Of a stretch of DNA of 64,000 bases, positions 57,301-64,000 are shown one piece after another (position 1 is the first letter of the stretch; every line of letters starts with the position of its first letter). The stretch covers positions 3,224,001 to 3,288,000 of the forward strand of contig CAJFCV020000004.1 of the NCBI GenBank assembly GCA_904066235.2, read 5' to 3'. Source of the DNA: Bursaphelenchus xylophilus. Its lineage: Eukaryota > Nematoda > Chromadorea > Rhabditida > Aphelenchoididae. Below the pieces are notes generated by a model. The model did no database searches. It was not told where the DNA came from and saw only the letters and a list, made by a program, of their open reading frames with translations. A program made the translations under genes and the position numbers.

Positions 57301-57950
57301 GTCATACATAAACTATTTATTCTACTCAAACTCCATCCACTTCCTCGTACTTGTAAATTTTCTAAATTATTTCTTAATTCACTACAACAATTTTTATAAA
57401 AATCGAGTCTACTATCTTCAGCTAATAAAACATTTGATTTTGTATTAACATAAAATTTCTGGTTTTGTTCACCTATTTTGTTCATCTCTATCTCTAAAGT
57501 AAAATTAATTTTAACATTTTTATTGATAATATCCTTAATAATTTTATTTTGTTTTTTATTGAAAAATTTATCCAACATTCTATCCAAAATTTTAATAAAA
57601 TAATCCATGTTTCTTTTTTCAATTTTTTCCAAATATTCATCATAGTTGATATCGTTATTCTCATTCTCATACACAGTTTGCCTAATAGTATTTTTCCATT
57701 CCTTATAATTTTCAAATACACTATTATCAAATTTAAAAACATCATTAACATTAACCTCAGGAATAAATTTTACAAACTCAATCTCATTTTTATTATATCT
57801 TAAGTCGTTATCAATTCTATTTTCCTCATTTCTTAGAAAATTAATCATTTCACTTTTAGTCATACCCCTAATTTTTTTATACCCCAAAACTTTTAATTCT
57901 GAGCATTTAGATCTAAGTTGATCTCTTGACATGTTTTCGAGACCCTCCAT
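54333..57950 (-). CDS. pPolB: Polinton protein-primed family B DNA polymerase
   Basis: 1205 residues, no introns. It replicates the element using a terminal protein as primer. Domains in order: SAP-like N-terminus (about 8-40); a conserved Cys/His segment 'KCFMWAILSALHP' ... 'AHYCWVKN' (about 251-348); C2H2 finger (about 367-387); exonuclease motifs 'YADFES' (D421/E423), 'HNLKGYDSH' (about 561-569) and 'YMINDV' (about 708); a zinc-binding HNH-like insert 'CPECK...DHNHFNGKYRGPLCKRCN' (about 514-546); polymerase motif A 'FDANNLYG' (D808), motif B 'KLMNNSVFGKT' (about 950-960), motif C 'YQDTDS' (about 1045-1050). All catalytic residues expected of an active enzyme appear present. The start ATG sits in TATAAATG. 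Neighbours are the capsid cluster upstream and the terminal repeat downstream. Confidence 0.96.
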   Translation of the reverse strand: MEGLENMSRDQLRSKCSELKVLGYKKIRGMTKSEMINFLRNEENRIDNDLRYNKNEIEFVKFIPEVNVNDVFKFDNSVFENYKEWKNTIRQTVYENENNDINYDEYLEKIEKRNMDYFIKILDRMLDKFFNKKQNKIIKDIINKNVKINFTLEIEMNKIGEQNQKFYVNTKSNVLLAEDSRLDFYKNCCSELRNNLENLQVRGSGWSLSRINSLCMTQNRYKSFKGSSYIALDDFVKNKNAIINVKNNDNKCFMWAILSALHPVEKDAQRVSKYRRYENELNFGNISFPVKIKDINKFEKLNNICINVFSNENSEIYPLYVSKNKFERIVDLFYIQKEDNAHYCWVKNINRLLVSSITKHKGKIYVCRRCFVNFKSENNYKNHMIECEKNEPVVWQKSKKDYIKFENIKKQQKIPYVIYADFESIIKKIDSVSNNSNITYSENIGKHIASGFSFIIVNEEGKIIDSENYIGYDAGKIFNERLIEKCRNLMSENNKKMEKLTNEEWKEYNENKECPECKVEYSVKNCKCRDHNHFNGKYRGPLCKRCNLLKRKNDFIPVFFHNLKGYDSHLILENFTETNDISLIPNNSEKYISFSYQLNDFNIRFLDSFSFMASSLDNLVNNLNLEQLIVSKQYYKNNLEFELMNRKGIYMYEYMDSFKKYEEKMLPSREMFYDRLNDKSVSENDYEYALEVFEKLKCKNLKDYTKIYMINDVLKLGDVFENFRKVCMKNYNLDPAWYYTAPGLAWDAMLKISEIRLKTIEDYDMYLFLEKGIRGGIVNVVKRYSKANNKYLKNYNKDEETKYLMYFDANNLYGYGMIQKLPYDELKFEENVENIKIDEIEDYIENLNNNNKGCILEVDLEYPKNIHDKHNDFPFCCQNSNMKLVNTLYDKENYVIHYRNLLQVLEHGLKLKKINRILSFKESNWMEKYIMLNTNLRKKAKNNFEKDFFKLMNNSVFGKTMENIRNRVDIKLVNSENKARKMIAKPNFKNSKIINDNLLSIEMSNTKLIFDKPIYVGLSILELSKLLMYDFHYNKMEEFKKNLIYQDTDSLIYEIYCDDIYEEMEKMKDEFDFSDYPKENKLYNEENKKVIGKMKDELNGKFLSEIVALRPKQYSYKIEGEEEEKNKAKGIKRNVTKKLKIEEFHDCLFKNKVLRKEQFIIQSKLHKIHTIKQNKLVLNPETTGFKRYILENKVDTLAFGHYKIE

Positions 57951-58167
57951 TTATAAAGAAAAAAATTTTTAAATAAATTAAAAAATGGTAACGCAACGAA
58001 TTACAACAATTTCCCAAAAATAAAACCCTTTTCCAACAAAAATAAGCAACCGTCTGTTAGATCAAAATCAATGAAGAATGGACGATCCTTTTTGGCCACA
58101 TCATGAATAATTTATTGCTTCCAAAACGATGAATCATTATATCTCTTTGAAAAAAATATCCTAGGTG
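57951..58167 (-). other. Gap upstream of polB with a short open fragment
   Basis: The minus strand has an ORF of about 36 codons without ATG (about 58110-58001) reading 'VAKKDRPFFIDFDLTDGCLF'. The 'FFIDFDL' stretch resembles the DxD motif of archaeo-eukaryotic primases but is too short for a call. The rest is probably polB leader. Confidence 0.3.
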
Positions 58168-58557
58168 TTAAAAATTAATACAGTATTTTCTGATATATTT
58201 CCATTTTGAACTTCTATCAGAATTTAATCTTTTCGTACTGGAATCAAACTTTTGAAAAATAGCACTACTAATTTTTAAAATTTCAAAATAATTATCACGA
58301 TCAAAATTTGTAACCAGTAAAAAATTTAAATCTTTTTTAAATAATAATTCAAGTAATCCAATTGTTAAATTATAAGTTTTGTCTTCTACTATCAAAGTTT
58401 TGTCATCAAATTCAATTATTTTATTCCCAATAGTAAAAATATTTTTATTGAAACGTACTGAATAACCAGCTCTGCTAAAATTTGAATTACTATTTAAATA
58501 ATCTAAAATAAAGTTTAATTTTTTTAGTTCTTCTTTATTTTTAACCTTTATCAACAT
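58168..58557 (-). CDS. Small conserved Polinton protein (unknown function)
   Basis: 129 residues. The C-terminal part 'NLTIGLLELLFKK...RDNYFEILKISSA...RLNSDRSSKWKYI' has the layout of a small uncharacterised protein (GLxELLF ... KR/NSxRSxKxKxI) that recurs in animal Polintons next to the capsid genes. Its start overlaps the end of the minor capsid ORF by 17 bp, implying co-expression. No catalytic motif or membrane segment. Function unknown; a virion component or assembly factor is only a guess from position. Confidence 0.7.
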   Translation of the reverse strand: MLIKVKNKEELKKLNFILDYLNSNSNFSRAGYSVRFNKNIFTIGNKIIEFDDKTLIVEDKTYNLTIGLLELLFKKDLNFLLVTNFDRDNYFEILKISSAIFQKFDSSTKRLNSDRSSKWKYIRKYCINF

Positions 58558-59215
58558 TTTTTAATCTTAATTTTAAGAGAACAAATAAGTTAACCGAACA
58601 TTTAACAATTTTATTATTCTCATTTATTATGGATAATTTTAGATGTTTTGGATTTCCGATTAGATCATGATATAATAAATTTAACGGTTCATAATCAATT
58701 CCCAAAGTTTCATTAAAACGATGTAGTATACTTAATTTCTCAGTATTCAAATAGCTGTCTTCAATCCAATTACACGATAAAAATACATCTTTTGAAAAAA
58801 TTAATTTATTTTGTGCAACTTTTTTTCCAGCGGTCAATAATTCTTTATTAAATCCTAAATCAATTGAATCAATTGGAGTAAAATCGATTTTATAGTCTTT
58901 AGGCATTTTTATATGTACAAAACCCTCATCATCCAACGATGCACTTAAAAAATTCATATCTTCTTTAACATATATTTGATTTTTAATAGCACGAATTAAA
59001 TTGTTGAAATCATAAAAACCTGTTGGAATTTTAAGTTTTATATCTTCTTCTTTATACCGATAATTAAATGTATTATTTTTGGAAGTAATTTCTATATCCT
59101 CTAGTATTATTTCACCGTCTATTTTAACTAAACTAAATTCATAATCACCATTCATTAGATCATTGTATTTAAAATTATTATTATTTGAGCATAGATTTAG
59201 ATGTAGGTATTTCAT
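58541..59215 (-). CDS. Polinton minor capsid (penton-type) protein
   Basis: 224 residues. The pattern 'IPTGFYDFNNLIRAIKNQI', 'YKIDFTPIDSIDLGFN', then a 'LSCNWIEDSYLN' strand, 'LHRFNETLGIDY' and a C-terminal beta-rich 'LKLSIINENNKIVKCSVNLF' follows the single jelly-roll minor capsid proteins of Polintons, which occupy the icosahedral five-fold vertices. Its ATG overlaps the stop of the 49-residue ORF (ATGA), and its 3' end overlaps the next ORF. The start is in AATAAATG. The call rests on remembered family pattern and on co-occurrence with the major capsid gene. Confidence 0.78.
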   Translation of the reverse strand: MKYLHLNLCSNNNNFKYNDLMNGDYEFSLVKIDGEIILEDIEITSKNNTFNYRYKEEDIKLKIPTGFYDFNNLIRAIKNQIYVKEDMNFLSASLDDEGFVHIKMPKDYKIDFTPIDSIDLGFNKELLTAGKKVAQNKLIFSKDVFLSCNWIEDSYLNTEKLSILHRFNETLGIDYEPLNLLYHDLIGNPKHLKLSIINENNKIVKCSVNLFVLLKLRLKNVDKG

Positions 59216-59361
59216 TTATTTAGGGATATTTTTGGAAATTGTAAAAGTGTAATTTTTTTAACGTCTTTACAAACAGATGTTAAAATAGTATTAGACACTT
59301 CTTTTTTAACAGTTTTTTCAATAGTTTCAGTATCAGAATCGTAGAATAATTCAAATCCCAT
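59212..59361 (-). CDS. 49-residue ORF heading the capsid cluster
   Basis: The ATG at 59361 sits in TATAAATG, the same start context as the large Polinton genes. The stop codon overlaps the minor capsid ATG (ATGA). The peptide begins MGFELFYDSDTETIEKTVKK and has no recognisable domain or membrane segment. Start context and overlap argue that it is translated despite its size. Confidence 0.6.
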   Translation of the reverse strand: MGFELFYDSDTETIEKTVKKEVSNTILTSVCKDVKKITLLQFPKISLNK

Positions 59362-59400
59362 TTATAAAAATAAAAAAATTGAAAAAAATTTCCTTAATAA
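59362..59400. promoter_or_regulatory. 39-bp divergent promoter between Polinton genes
   Basis: Separates two ATGs facing away from each other. Both edges carry the start motif (TATAAATG on the minus side, AATAAATG on the plus side), with an A/T-only run between. All control sequences for both genes must lie here or inside the ORFs. Confidence 0.55.
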
Positions 59401-60042
59401 ATGATCGACGTTGAGAACTATTCACAAACTATTGATATTGAAAAAGATAAGAAGTATTATGTACTAATTTTAACAATTAAAAAAGATACTAACAATACTT
59501 TGAAATTAAAATCTGAAAACTGTTACACTAATAGTATAATAAGTCATTTATCAATTAATAATGATGATAATACAATTTATTCCATAAAATATTGTTTTGA
59601 AACTGAAACAACAAACAAAATAATAATTGATTTCAGGAGAGATAACATTTTTTATCTAAATCTAAAACTTAAAGGTCATAAAAATACTCAAATTAGTTCT
59701 TCTGCATATTATAATAAGAAATTTGTAAATGATAATGGATTAGAATTGACAAAACGTCTAAAACCAAACAATATTAGAATTGAATTTAAACCAATAGAAA
59801 AAACAATTAAAGAACAATTTGAAGAACACAAAACTGAAATCGAAAATCAAATTAAAGAATTAGAAAATAAATTTAACATAAGAATTTTTGATTTAGAACA
59901 TAAAGTTGAAAGTGGAGGATTTTTTTGTACAACTGGAATTCCCACAGATATTCATAAAATTGATGAAAAAGAAGAAAATTATGAAGATTTTTTAGATAAC
60001 AAAGATGGTACACATATAGTTGAAGAATCAAAATTTTGCTAA
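59401..60042 (+). CDS. Unknown Polinton protein with C-terminal coiled coil
   Basis: 213 residues, not recognised. The N-terminal half alternates short beta-like segments ('YYVLILTIKKDTNNTLKLKS', 'NKIIIDFRRDNIFYLNLKLK') and could be a small beta domain. Residues ~125-170 (KPIEKTIKEQFEEHKTEIEN...) are strongly helical and coiled-coil-like. The tail is acidic. No protease triad, zinc motif or membrane segment. Its position opposite the capsid cluster suggests a structural or assembly role, which is inference. Confidence 0.65.
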   Translation: MIDVENYSQTIDIEKDKKYYVLILTIKKDTNNTLKLKSENCYTNSIISHLSINNDDNTIYSIKYCFETETTNKIIIDFRRDNIFYLNLKLKGHKNTQISSSAYYNKKFVNDNGLELTKRLKPNNIRIEFKPIEKTIKEQFEEHKTEIENQIKELENKFNIRIFDLEHKVESGGFFCTTGIPTDIHKIDEKEENYEDFLDNKDGTHIVEESKFC

Positions 60043-60254
60043 TCTAATTTTATTACACTATTATAAACTTTTAAAAACGATCCTATGTAAAAAAAATAAA
60101 AAAATATTACATGATTTATTTTTTATCTATACTCTATCGTTTTGAAAACGACTATTATTAAATTTTATTATTTTTTTACAGATTTTTACAGATAGTTTAA
60201 TTTAAAACATAGTAAAATATTTTTATAAATTTTTTTGGAGAAAACGTCTTTAAA
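60043..60254. terminator. Convergent intergenic spacer with a TCGTTTT-G-AAAACGA palindrome
   Basis: Lies between the 3' ends of the unknown gene (+) and the integrase region (-). Contains a perfect 7+1+7 palindrome near 60139-60153 and long A/T runs. A shared transcript-end region is plausible but unproven. Confidence 0.4.
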
Positions 60255-61357
60255 TTATTTTAAAATGTTAGCTTCATCTTCCCAACTATTGAATTTATCA
60301 GGATAACCATACCATTTTACTAATACTTCCTTTTTTCCATTATTTGTTCTCTTTTTTAGAATCTTTTCCACTTTGAATACGTCTGATTTATTATCAAATA
60401 ATGTTAATTCTTCATTATAATATTTTCCTTTTATTATCTCATTTGATAAATCTGCTAATTCATAAGTAATTGGATTAGAATTGTGTACTTTGTATATATA
60501 ACAAATATTTCAGTTGTATAATTAGGTAAATAGCCTTTATCAAATTTTGATTTATATTTTGTGATTCTTACCTTATCTCCTTTTTTGAAAACCTTTTTAC
60601 AATTGTTTACCTCTTTTTCAGGAAATAGATTTTTGTGCACAATGGCTTTATTTTCCTTCAAACTAGCTTTAATTGGACTCATTTTTATTGATCTATGGTA
60701 TCCGTTGTTGTAATTACTGACCAAATCATCCAATATTTCAATCCATTTATGATTATTATTTTGAGTAAATATTTTGTACATTTTTTCTTTTAAAGTACGA
60801 TTAAATCGTTCAACAATCTGAGCTTTTAATTCTGATTCAGTCGAAAAATGATTAATATTATTTTTAGTGCATAAATCTTTGAATTTACTATTATAGAACT
60901 CTTTTCCTTTATCTGTTTGTATTTTTGTTGGTTTTCTATTTCTGAATACACTTAAAAAACCGTTTACTATCTCATCAGCTGATTTATTTTTTATTTTGAT
61001 AGCCCACGCAAATTTACTAAAACAGTCGATAATTGTCAACAAATATTTAAATCCATTATTTTCTTTAGCATATGGAATCATTTCTACTAAATCAGCCTGC
61101 CATTGTTCATCAATATCATGAATATACACTCGTTCTCGCTTAAAATTTTTTCTAATCGGTTTATGTAAAGTATAAGTATCCTGTTGATTTAGAAAATTTT
61201 CAACTTCTTTTTGTGTTTTATTGGTTTTTCTCATCATATCCTGGATTCCTGAATAGCCAGTTTTTGGATTGTAGTAGGTTTTGCATAAAATACACTTACA
61301 ATTATTATGATTAGGATTATTGTTGTCATTGTTATTTCTGCGAACATTGGAATTCAT
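60255..61357 (-). pseudogene. INT: Polinton retroviral-type integrase, frameshifted before the chromodomain
   Basis: The open frame runs 61357-60455 (300 residues). The catalytic core carries 'WQADLVEM' (D89), 'IQTDKGKEF' (D149) and 'VERFNRTLKEKMYK' (E183), the DDE triad of rve-type integrases. A Cys cluster near residues 20-25 may bind zinc. After 'TTEIFVIY' near 60490 the frame goes wrong at a TATATATAC run. The correct C-terminal sequence continues in another frame to a stop at 60255, with chromodomain-like 'KVEKILKKRTNNGK' and 'VLVKWYGYPDKFNSWED'. So the core is intact but the chromatin-targeting tail is split off. It inserts the element into chromosomes. The change could be a true mutation, a slippage site or a sequencing error in the microsatellite. 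Confidence 0.88.
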
Positions 61358-61381
61358 TTGAAATTTTTTCTATTTATATAA
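61358..61381. promoter_or_regulatory. 24-bp divergent promoter between integrase and packaging ATPase
   Basis: The sequence TTTATATAAATG forms the plus-strand edge (ATPase ATG at 61382). Read on the minus strand, the same block gives TTTATATAAATAG ahead of the integrase start, so one near-palindromic TATATAAA could serve both directions. Confidence 0.5.
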
Positions 61382-62131
61382 ATGAAAAACATTGATTTTA
61401 CAATTAAGAAATTTTATCCAAAAAGAAACAATATTAATCTATTACCTGAATCAATAAGGGCATGTATTATTGGTGAATCAGGATGTGGAAAAACTAACCT
61501 AATGATGAATTTATTGTTCAATAATCTTAATGATGTTGAATTTTTAGACTACAATAATTTGTACATATTTTCAACATCTTTACATCAACCAATCTATCAA
61601 TTTATTGTCAATGCTTTAGTAAATAATCTGAGCAAAAAAGAAATAATCCAATGTATTGAAACTCAAAATTATACTATTGATGATATTGAAAGAGAGAAAT
61701 GGATAAAAATACACTGTTTTGATAATGGTGATGAAATACCAAATCCTCAAGAAATTGATCCTAATCTAAAGACATTAATGATTTTTGATGATGTAATTGA
61801 TGAAAAACAAAATAATCTAGAAAAATATTATACAAAAGGAAGACATAATAATATTGATTGTTTTTATTTGTCACAAAATTATATTAAATTACCCAAAAAT
61901 TCCATTAGACAAAACACCAATTTATTCATTTTATTTGAACAAGGAGAGAAAGATTTATTACATTTTTTCAAAGATCATTGTAAAGGAATTAGCAGAAAAG
62001 AATTCAATAATTTATGTAATGAAAGTTGGGAAGAAGATTTTGGATTTGTTACATTAAATAAAAGTTGTAAAACAAATGAGGGAAGATTTAGGAAGAATTT
62101 GGATGAGTTTTTTATTCCAAAAAAATTTTAG
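61382..62131 (+). CDS. ATP: Polinton FtsK/HerA-type DNA-packaging ATPase
   Basis: 249 residues. The P-loop 'GESGCGKT' (31-38), Walker B 'TLMIFDDV' (131-138) and the downstream 'CFYLSQNYIKLPKNSIRQN' block are diagnostic for the A32-like genome-packaging ATPases of Polintons and nucleocytoplasmic large DNA viruses, which pump DNA into capsids. Length is normal and no motif is missing. The start is in TATAAATG. The major capsid gene follows 20 bp downstream on the same strand, so the two are probably coordinated. Confidence 0.95.
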   Translation: MKNIDFTIKKFYPKRNNINLLPESIRACIIGESGCGKTNLMMNLLFNNLNDVEFLDYNNLYIFSTSLHQPIYQFIVNALVNNLSKKEIIQCIETQNYTIDDIEREKWIKIHCFDNGDEIPNPQEIDPNLKTLMIFDDVIDEKQNNLEKYYTKGRHNNIDCFYLSQNYIKLPKNSIRQNTNLFILFEQGEKDLLHFFKDHCKGISRKEFNNLCNESWEEDFGFVTLNKSCKTNEGRFRKNLDEFFIPKKF

Positions 62132-62151
62132 TTTTTTTTTTCCTCTAATAA

Positions 62152-63336
62152 ATGGATTTGGAAATTGTCAACGTAGATGATAAAAGTTTTAATACTAATA
62201 ATACAAATAATATTTTAAAAGTTAATAATTCAATTACAAAAATTAATAATGCTATATTGTATCCTACTGTTGGATCAGATTTGAATAAAAATGGAAAAAT
62301 AGAATTTATTATTGAACAACAAAATGAATTTTTAAACTTATCTAAAAGTTACTTATATTTAGAATGCGAAATGAGCGATATTGTCGGTGATATTACACTA
62401 GTTAACAATGCTCCACTATTTTTATTTGAAAAAATTAGTTATAATATGAATAATACTGAAATTGAATGTATAAATGATCCAGGAAGAAACAGTTTAATGA
62501 AAGGAATTTTATCATATTCAACTAATTTAAGTATGCGTAATACTTTTGGCTGGGTATTGGAAGGAAATGCTTTTTTAAGTAAAATTGCTACATATAATAC
62601 AACAAGAAAGGGGAAATTAAGCTTTATGATTCCTATGTCACATATTTTTGGATTTTTTGAAACGTATAATAAAATTATTCATGGATTTAGACATAAGTTG
62701 ACATTTTTCAGAACTGTGAATAGTAATTTTTTTGAAACAACTGACCCAAAAGTATCATCTGCTACTGTGAAAATAAGTAAAATGTGTTGGAAAATTCCTC
62801 AAATTACACCATCAATTGATTTGATTAATAGATTTGTTCGTTTTAACAGTTTTGCATTTTATAAGCGAGATTTTGAAGAATTTGCCATGCCTTATGGTAA
62901 TAAAGAATTTACTGTAAAATTGGGGACAAAATATGATAAAGTTAAGTATTTAATTATTGGATTTCAAACAAACCGAGAGGATAATATGTTAAATTGTGCT
63001 AAATTTGATCATTGTAATTTAAAGAAAATAAATGTCGATATTAATTTTGAAAAGTATCCGAATGAAGCATTGGATTGTGATTTTTCGGTTAATAATGCAG
63101 TTGAACACTTTGTTAATGCTGAAAATTTCAAAAAATCTTATTATAATTGTAACAGTACTTATTTTATGGATTTGGACAACTATTGTAAGTATTATCCATT
63201 GTTTGTAATTGATACTAATGCTCAAAAAGAGGACAAAAATCCTGATATTACAATTAAAGCTAAATTTGAAAATTCTATTCCTAAAAATACTGTTTGTTAT
63301 TGTTTGATTATCAGTGATTGTATTATTACAGTATGA
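62152..63336 (+). CDS. MCP: Polinton double jelly-roll major capsid protein
   Basis: 394 residues, somewhat short for the group but continuous. Recognisable family blocks: 'LVNNAPLFLFEKISYNMN', 'INDPGRNSLMKGILSYS', 'GFFETYNKIIHGFRHKL', 'KYLIIGFQTNRED', 'FDHCNLKKINV' and the C-terminal 'NTVCYCLIISDCIITV'. These match the double jelly-roll capsid proteins of animal Polintons, which build hexons of an icosahedral particle. The start is in AATAAATG. No stops or frame changes, so a capsid could in principle still be made. Confidence 0.93.
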   Translation: MDLEIVNVDDKSFNTNNTNNILKVNNSITKINNAILYPTVGSDLNKNGKIEFIIEQQNEFLNLSKSYLYLECEMSDIVGDITLVNNAPLFLFEKISYNMNNTEIECINDPGRNSLMKGILSYSTNLSMRNTFGWVLEGNAFLSKIATYNTTRKGKLSFMIPMSHIFGFFETYNKIIHGFRHKLTFFRTVNSNFFETTDPKVSSATVKISKMCWKIPQITPSIDLINRFVRFNSFAFYKRDFEEFAMPYGNKEFTVKLGTKYDKVKYLIIGFQTNREDNMLNCAKFDHCNLKKINVDINFEKYPNEALDCDFSVNNAVEHFVNAENFKKSYYNCNSTYFMDLDNYCKYYPLFVIDTNAQKEDKNPDITIKAKFENSIPKNTVCYCLIISDCIITV

Positions 63337-63759
63337 AAATAATAAAATAATACGCAAATTTTTAAACTATTTTTACCTTATTTATCTTTGAACTTTGATA
63401 TTTGATCACAAAAAGCGAGAAGAAGAGAGAAACTGATTAAAATGCGAAAAATCGTCGGCCAGGCGGGCGCTGAAGCAGAGAAAAACGGAGAGAGATTTGA
63501 AAAAAATTATCTCAAAAAAATTATTCATTGATGCATAAATTAACTTCAAGGCCTTATAACTTGCTTTAAAGTTGACCGTTTTTGATGAAATTTTTTTTAC
63601 GTCAATTTAAGAAAAAGTGTCCACCCTCATTTTAATTTTATGTCTAAATGTCGATTTTGAAAGTTATTATTTTTATACGGCATTTAAAGGCATTTATTGG
63701 CATCTTTTGGAATTTTTGGGCATTGTTAAATTAATTTTAAAAATTCTCTGTCACTGTCA
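63337..63759. other. Non-coding right flank inside the Polinton
   Basis: No gene seen. Less A/T-rich around 63410-63500, with a short direct repeat GGCATTT(A/T) near 63678-63700. The direct repeats found at the left end are not present here. Confidence 0.6.
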
Positions 63760-64000
63760 ACCAAAGTTTACACATTTTATCAAGTTTTTGGACAGGGTGC
63801 GGGTGGGTGCCCTGGAAAATTTTTGGACATGAAATAAGCTTGTTTTTTTAATAAATACTATGAAATTTTTTTTAGGGGTTTGAGGGTGCGGGTGGGTGCG
63901 CTGGAATCCCATTATCATACTATTACAAGCTTACACATTTTATCAAATTTTTTGACATCAAATAAGCTTGTTTTTTTAATAAATACTATAATATTTTTTT
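63760..64000 (-). repeat. Polinton right terminal inverted repeat (reaches window edge)
   Basis: Inverse of 53794-54034 over its whole length with about two mismatches (near the CCAAAAA(C/T)TTGAT segment). The pattern on the left continues another 53 bp outward, so the right repeat probably continues past base 64000. Confidence 0.93.

Larger units (their letters stand above)
53741..64000. mobile_element. Polinton/Maverick virus-like transposon (right end at or beyond window edge)
   Basis: An A/T-rich, intron-free gene block bounded by inverted repeats (53794-54034 and 63760-64000 match over about 241 bp with roughly two mismatches). On the left the repeat pattern continues to 53741, starting AGTAGTATGATAATGG. 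That is consistent with Polinton termini, which usually begin AG, so about 50 bp of the right end probably lie outside. Genes in order: polB (-), small conserved protein (-), minor capsid (-), 49-residue ORF (-), unknown (+), integrase (-, broken), ATPase (+), major capsid (+). Total about 10.3 kb, compact against the 15-20 kb usual for the group. Target-site duplication cannot be checked. Confidence 0.93.

Noticed and set aside
54333..63336. Bacterial or organellar contamination suggested by the intronless A/T-rich block.
   Set aside because: Gene content and inverted terminal repeats are those of a Polinton, and it joins continuous nematode sequence through the Merlin remnant.

Overview
This window is nuclear DNA of a nematode. 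Host genes have many short introns with TTTCAG/TTTTAG acceptors and encode families typical of nematodes: a transthyretin-like secreted protein, a DOMON protein, an ELO fatty-acid elongase, a TIS11-type CCCH protein, an OSM-9 type TRPV channel, and three '[10 protein letters not shown]' nuclear hormone receptors. I cannot name the species. All exon models were read by eye from splice consensus, frame continuity and family resemblance, with no transcript support.

Layout. 0-5 kb: transthyretin-like gene (-), a six-cysteine secreted peptide (+), DOMON gene (-). 5-20 kb: gene-poor DNA dominated by palindromic non-autonomous transposons, plus two tRNA-Lys(CTT) genes lying in an inverted, diverged duplication. 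20-27 kb: ELO elongase (-) and CCCH zinc-finger gene (-). 27-30.5 kb: more repeats and one doubtful ORF. 30.8-37.3 kb: a 15-exon osm-9-like gene (+) whose introns hold several MITEs, a 21-bp minisatellite and an antisense tRNA-Gly(TCC); a second tRNA-Gly follows. 38.5-51.4 kb: three paralogous nuclear receptors (-, -, +), with a dead mariner between the first two. The third receptor loses its ligand-binding-domain 3' half exactly where a pile of mobile DNA begins: a 1.1-kb Harbinger-like palindrome, a broken Merlin/IS1595-like transposase and a Polinton.

53.7-64.0 kb is an A/T-rich, intronless Polinton/Maverick (virus-like transposon) with about 241 bp of near-identical terminal inverted repeat visible at each end. 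It encodes protein-primed DNA polymerase B, retroviral-type integrase (frameshifted before its chromodomain), FtsK/HerA packaging ATPase, double-jelly-roll major capsid protein, minor (penton-type) capsid protein and three small or unknown proteins. Together these would replicate, integrate and package the element. No Ulp1-type capsid protease is visible. Six of its eight start codons sit in a WATAAATG context resembling poxvirus late promoters, genes are packed with 24-39 bp divergent gaps or overlaps, and five short direct repeats lie between the left terminal repeat and polB.

The commonest host repeat is a roughly 250-bp palindromic MITE with TA-flanked CAGTG ends (about 15 copies, five of them in introns). 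Harbinger-like palindromes with TTA/TAA target duplications and a family with GCACGTCAATCCAGCG-type ends are also scattered through the window.
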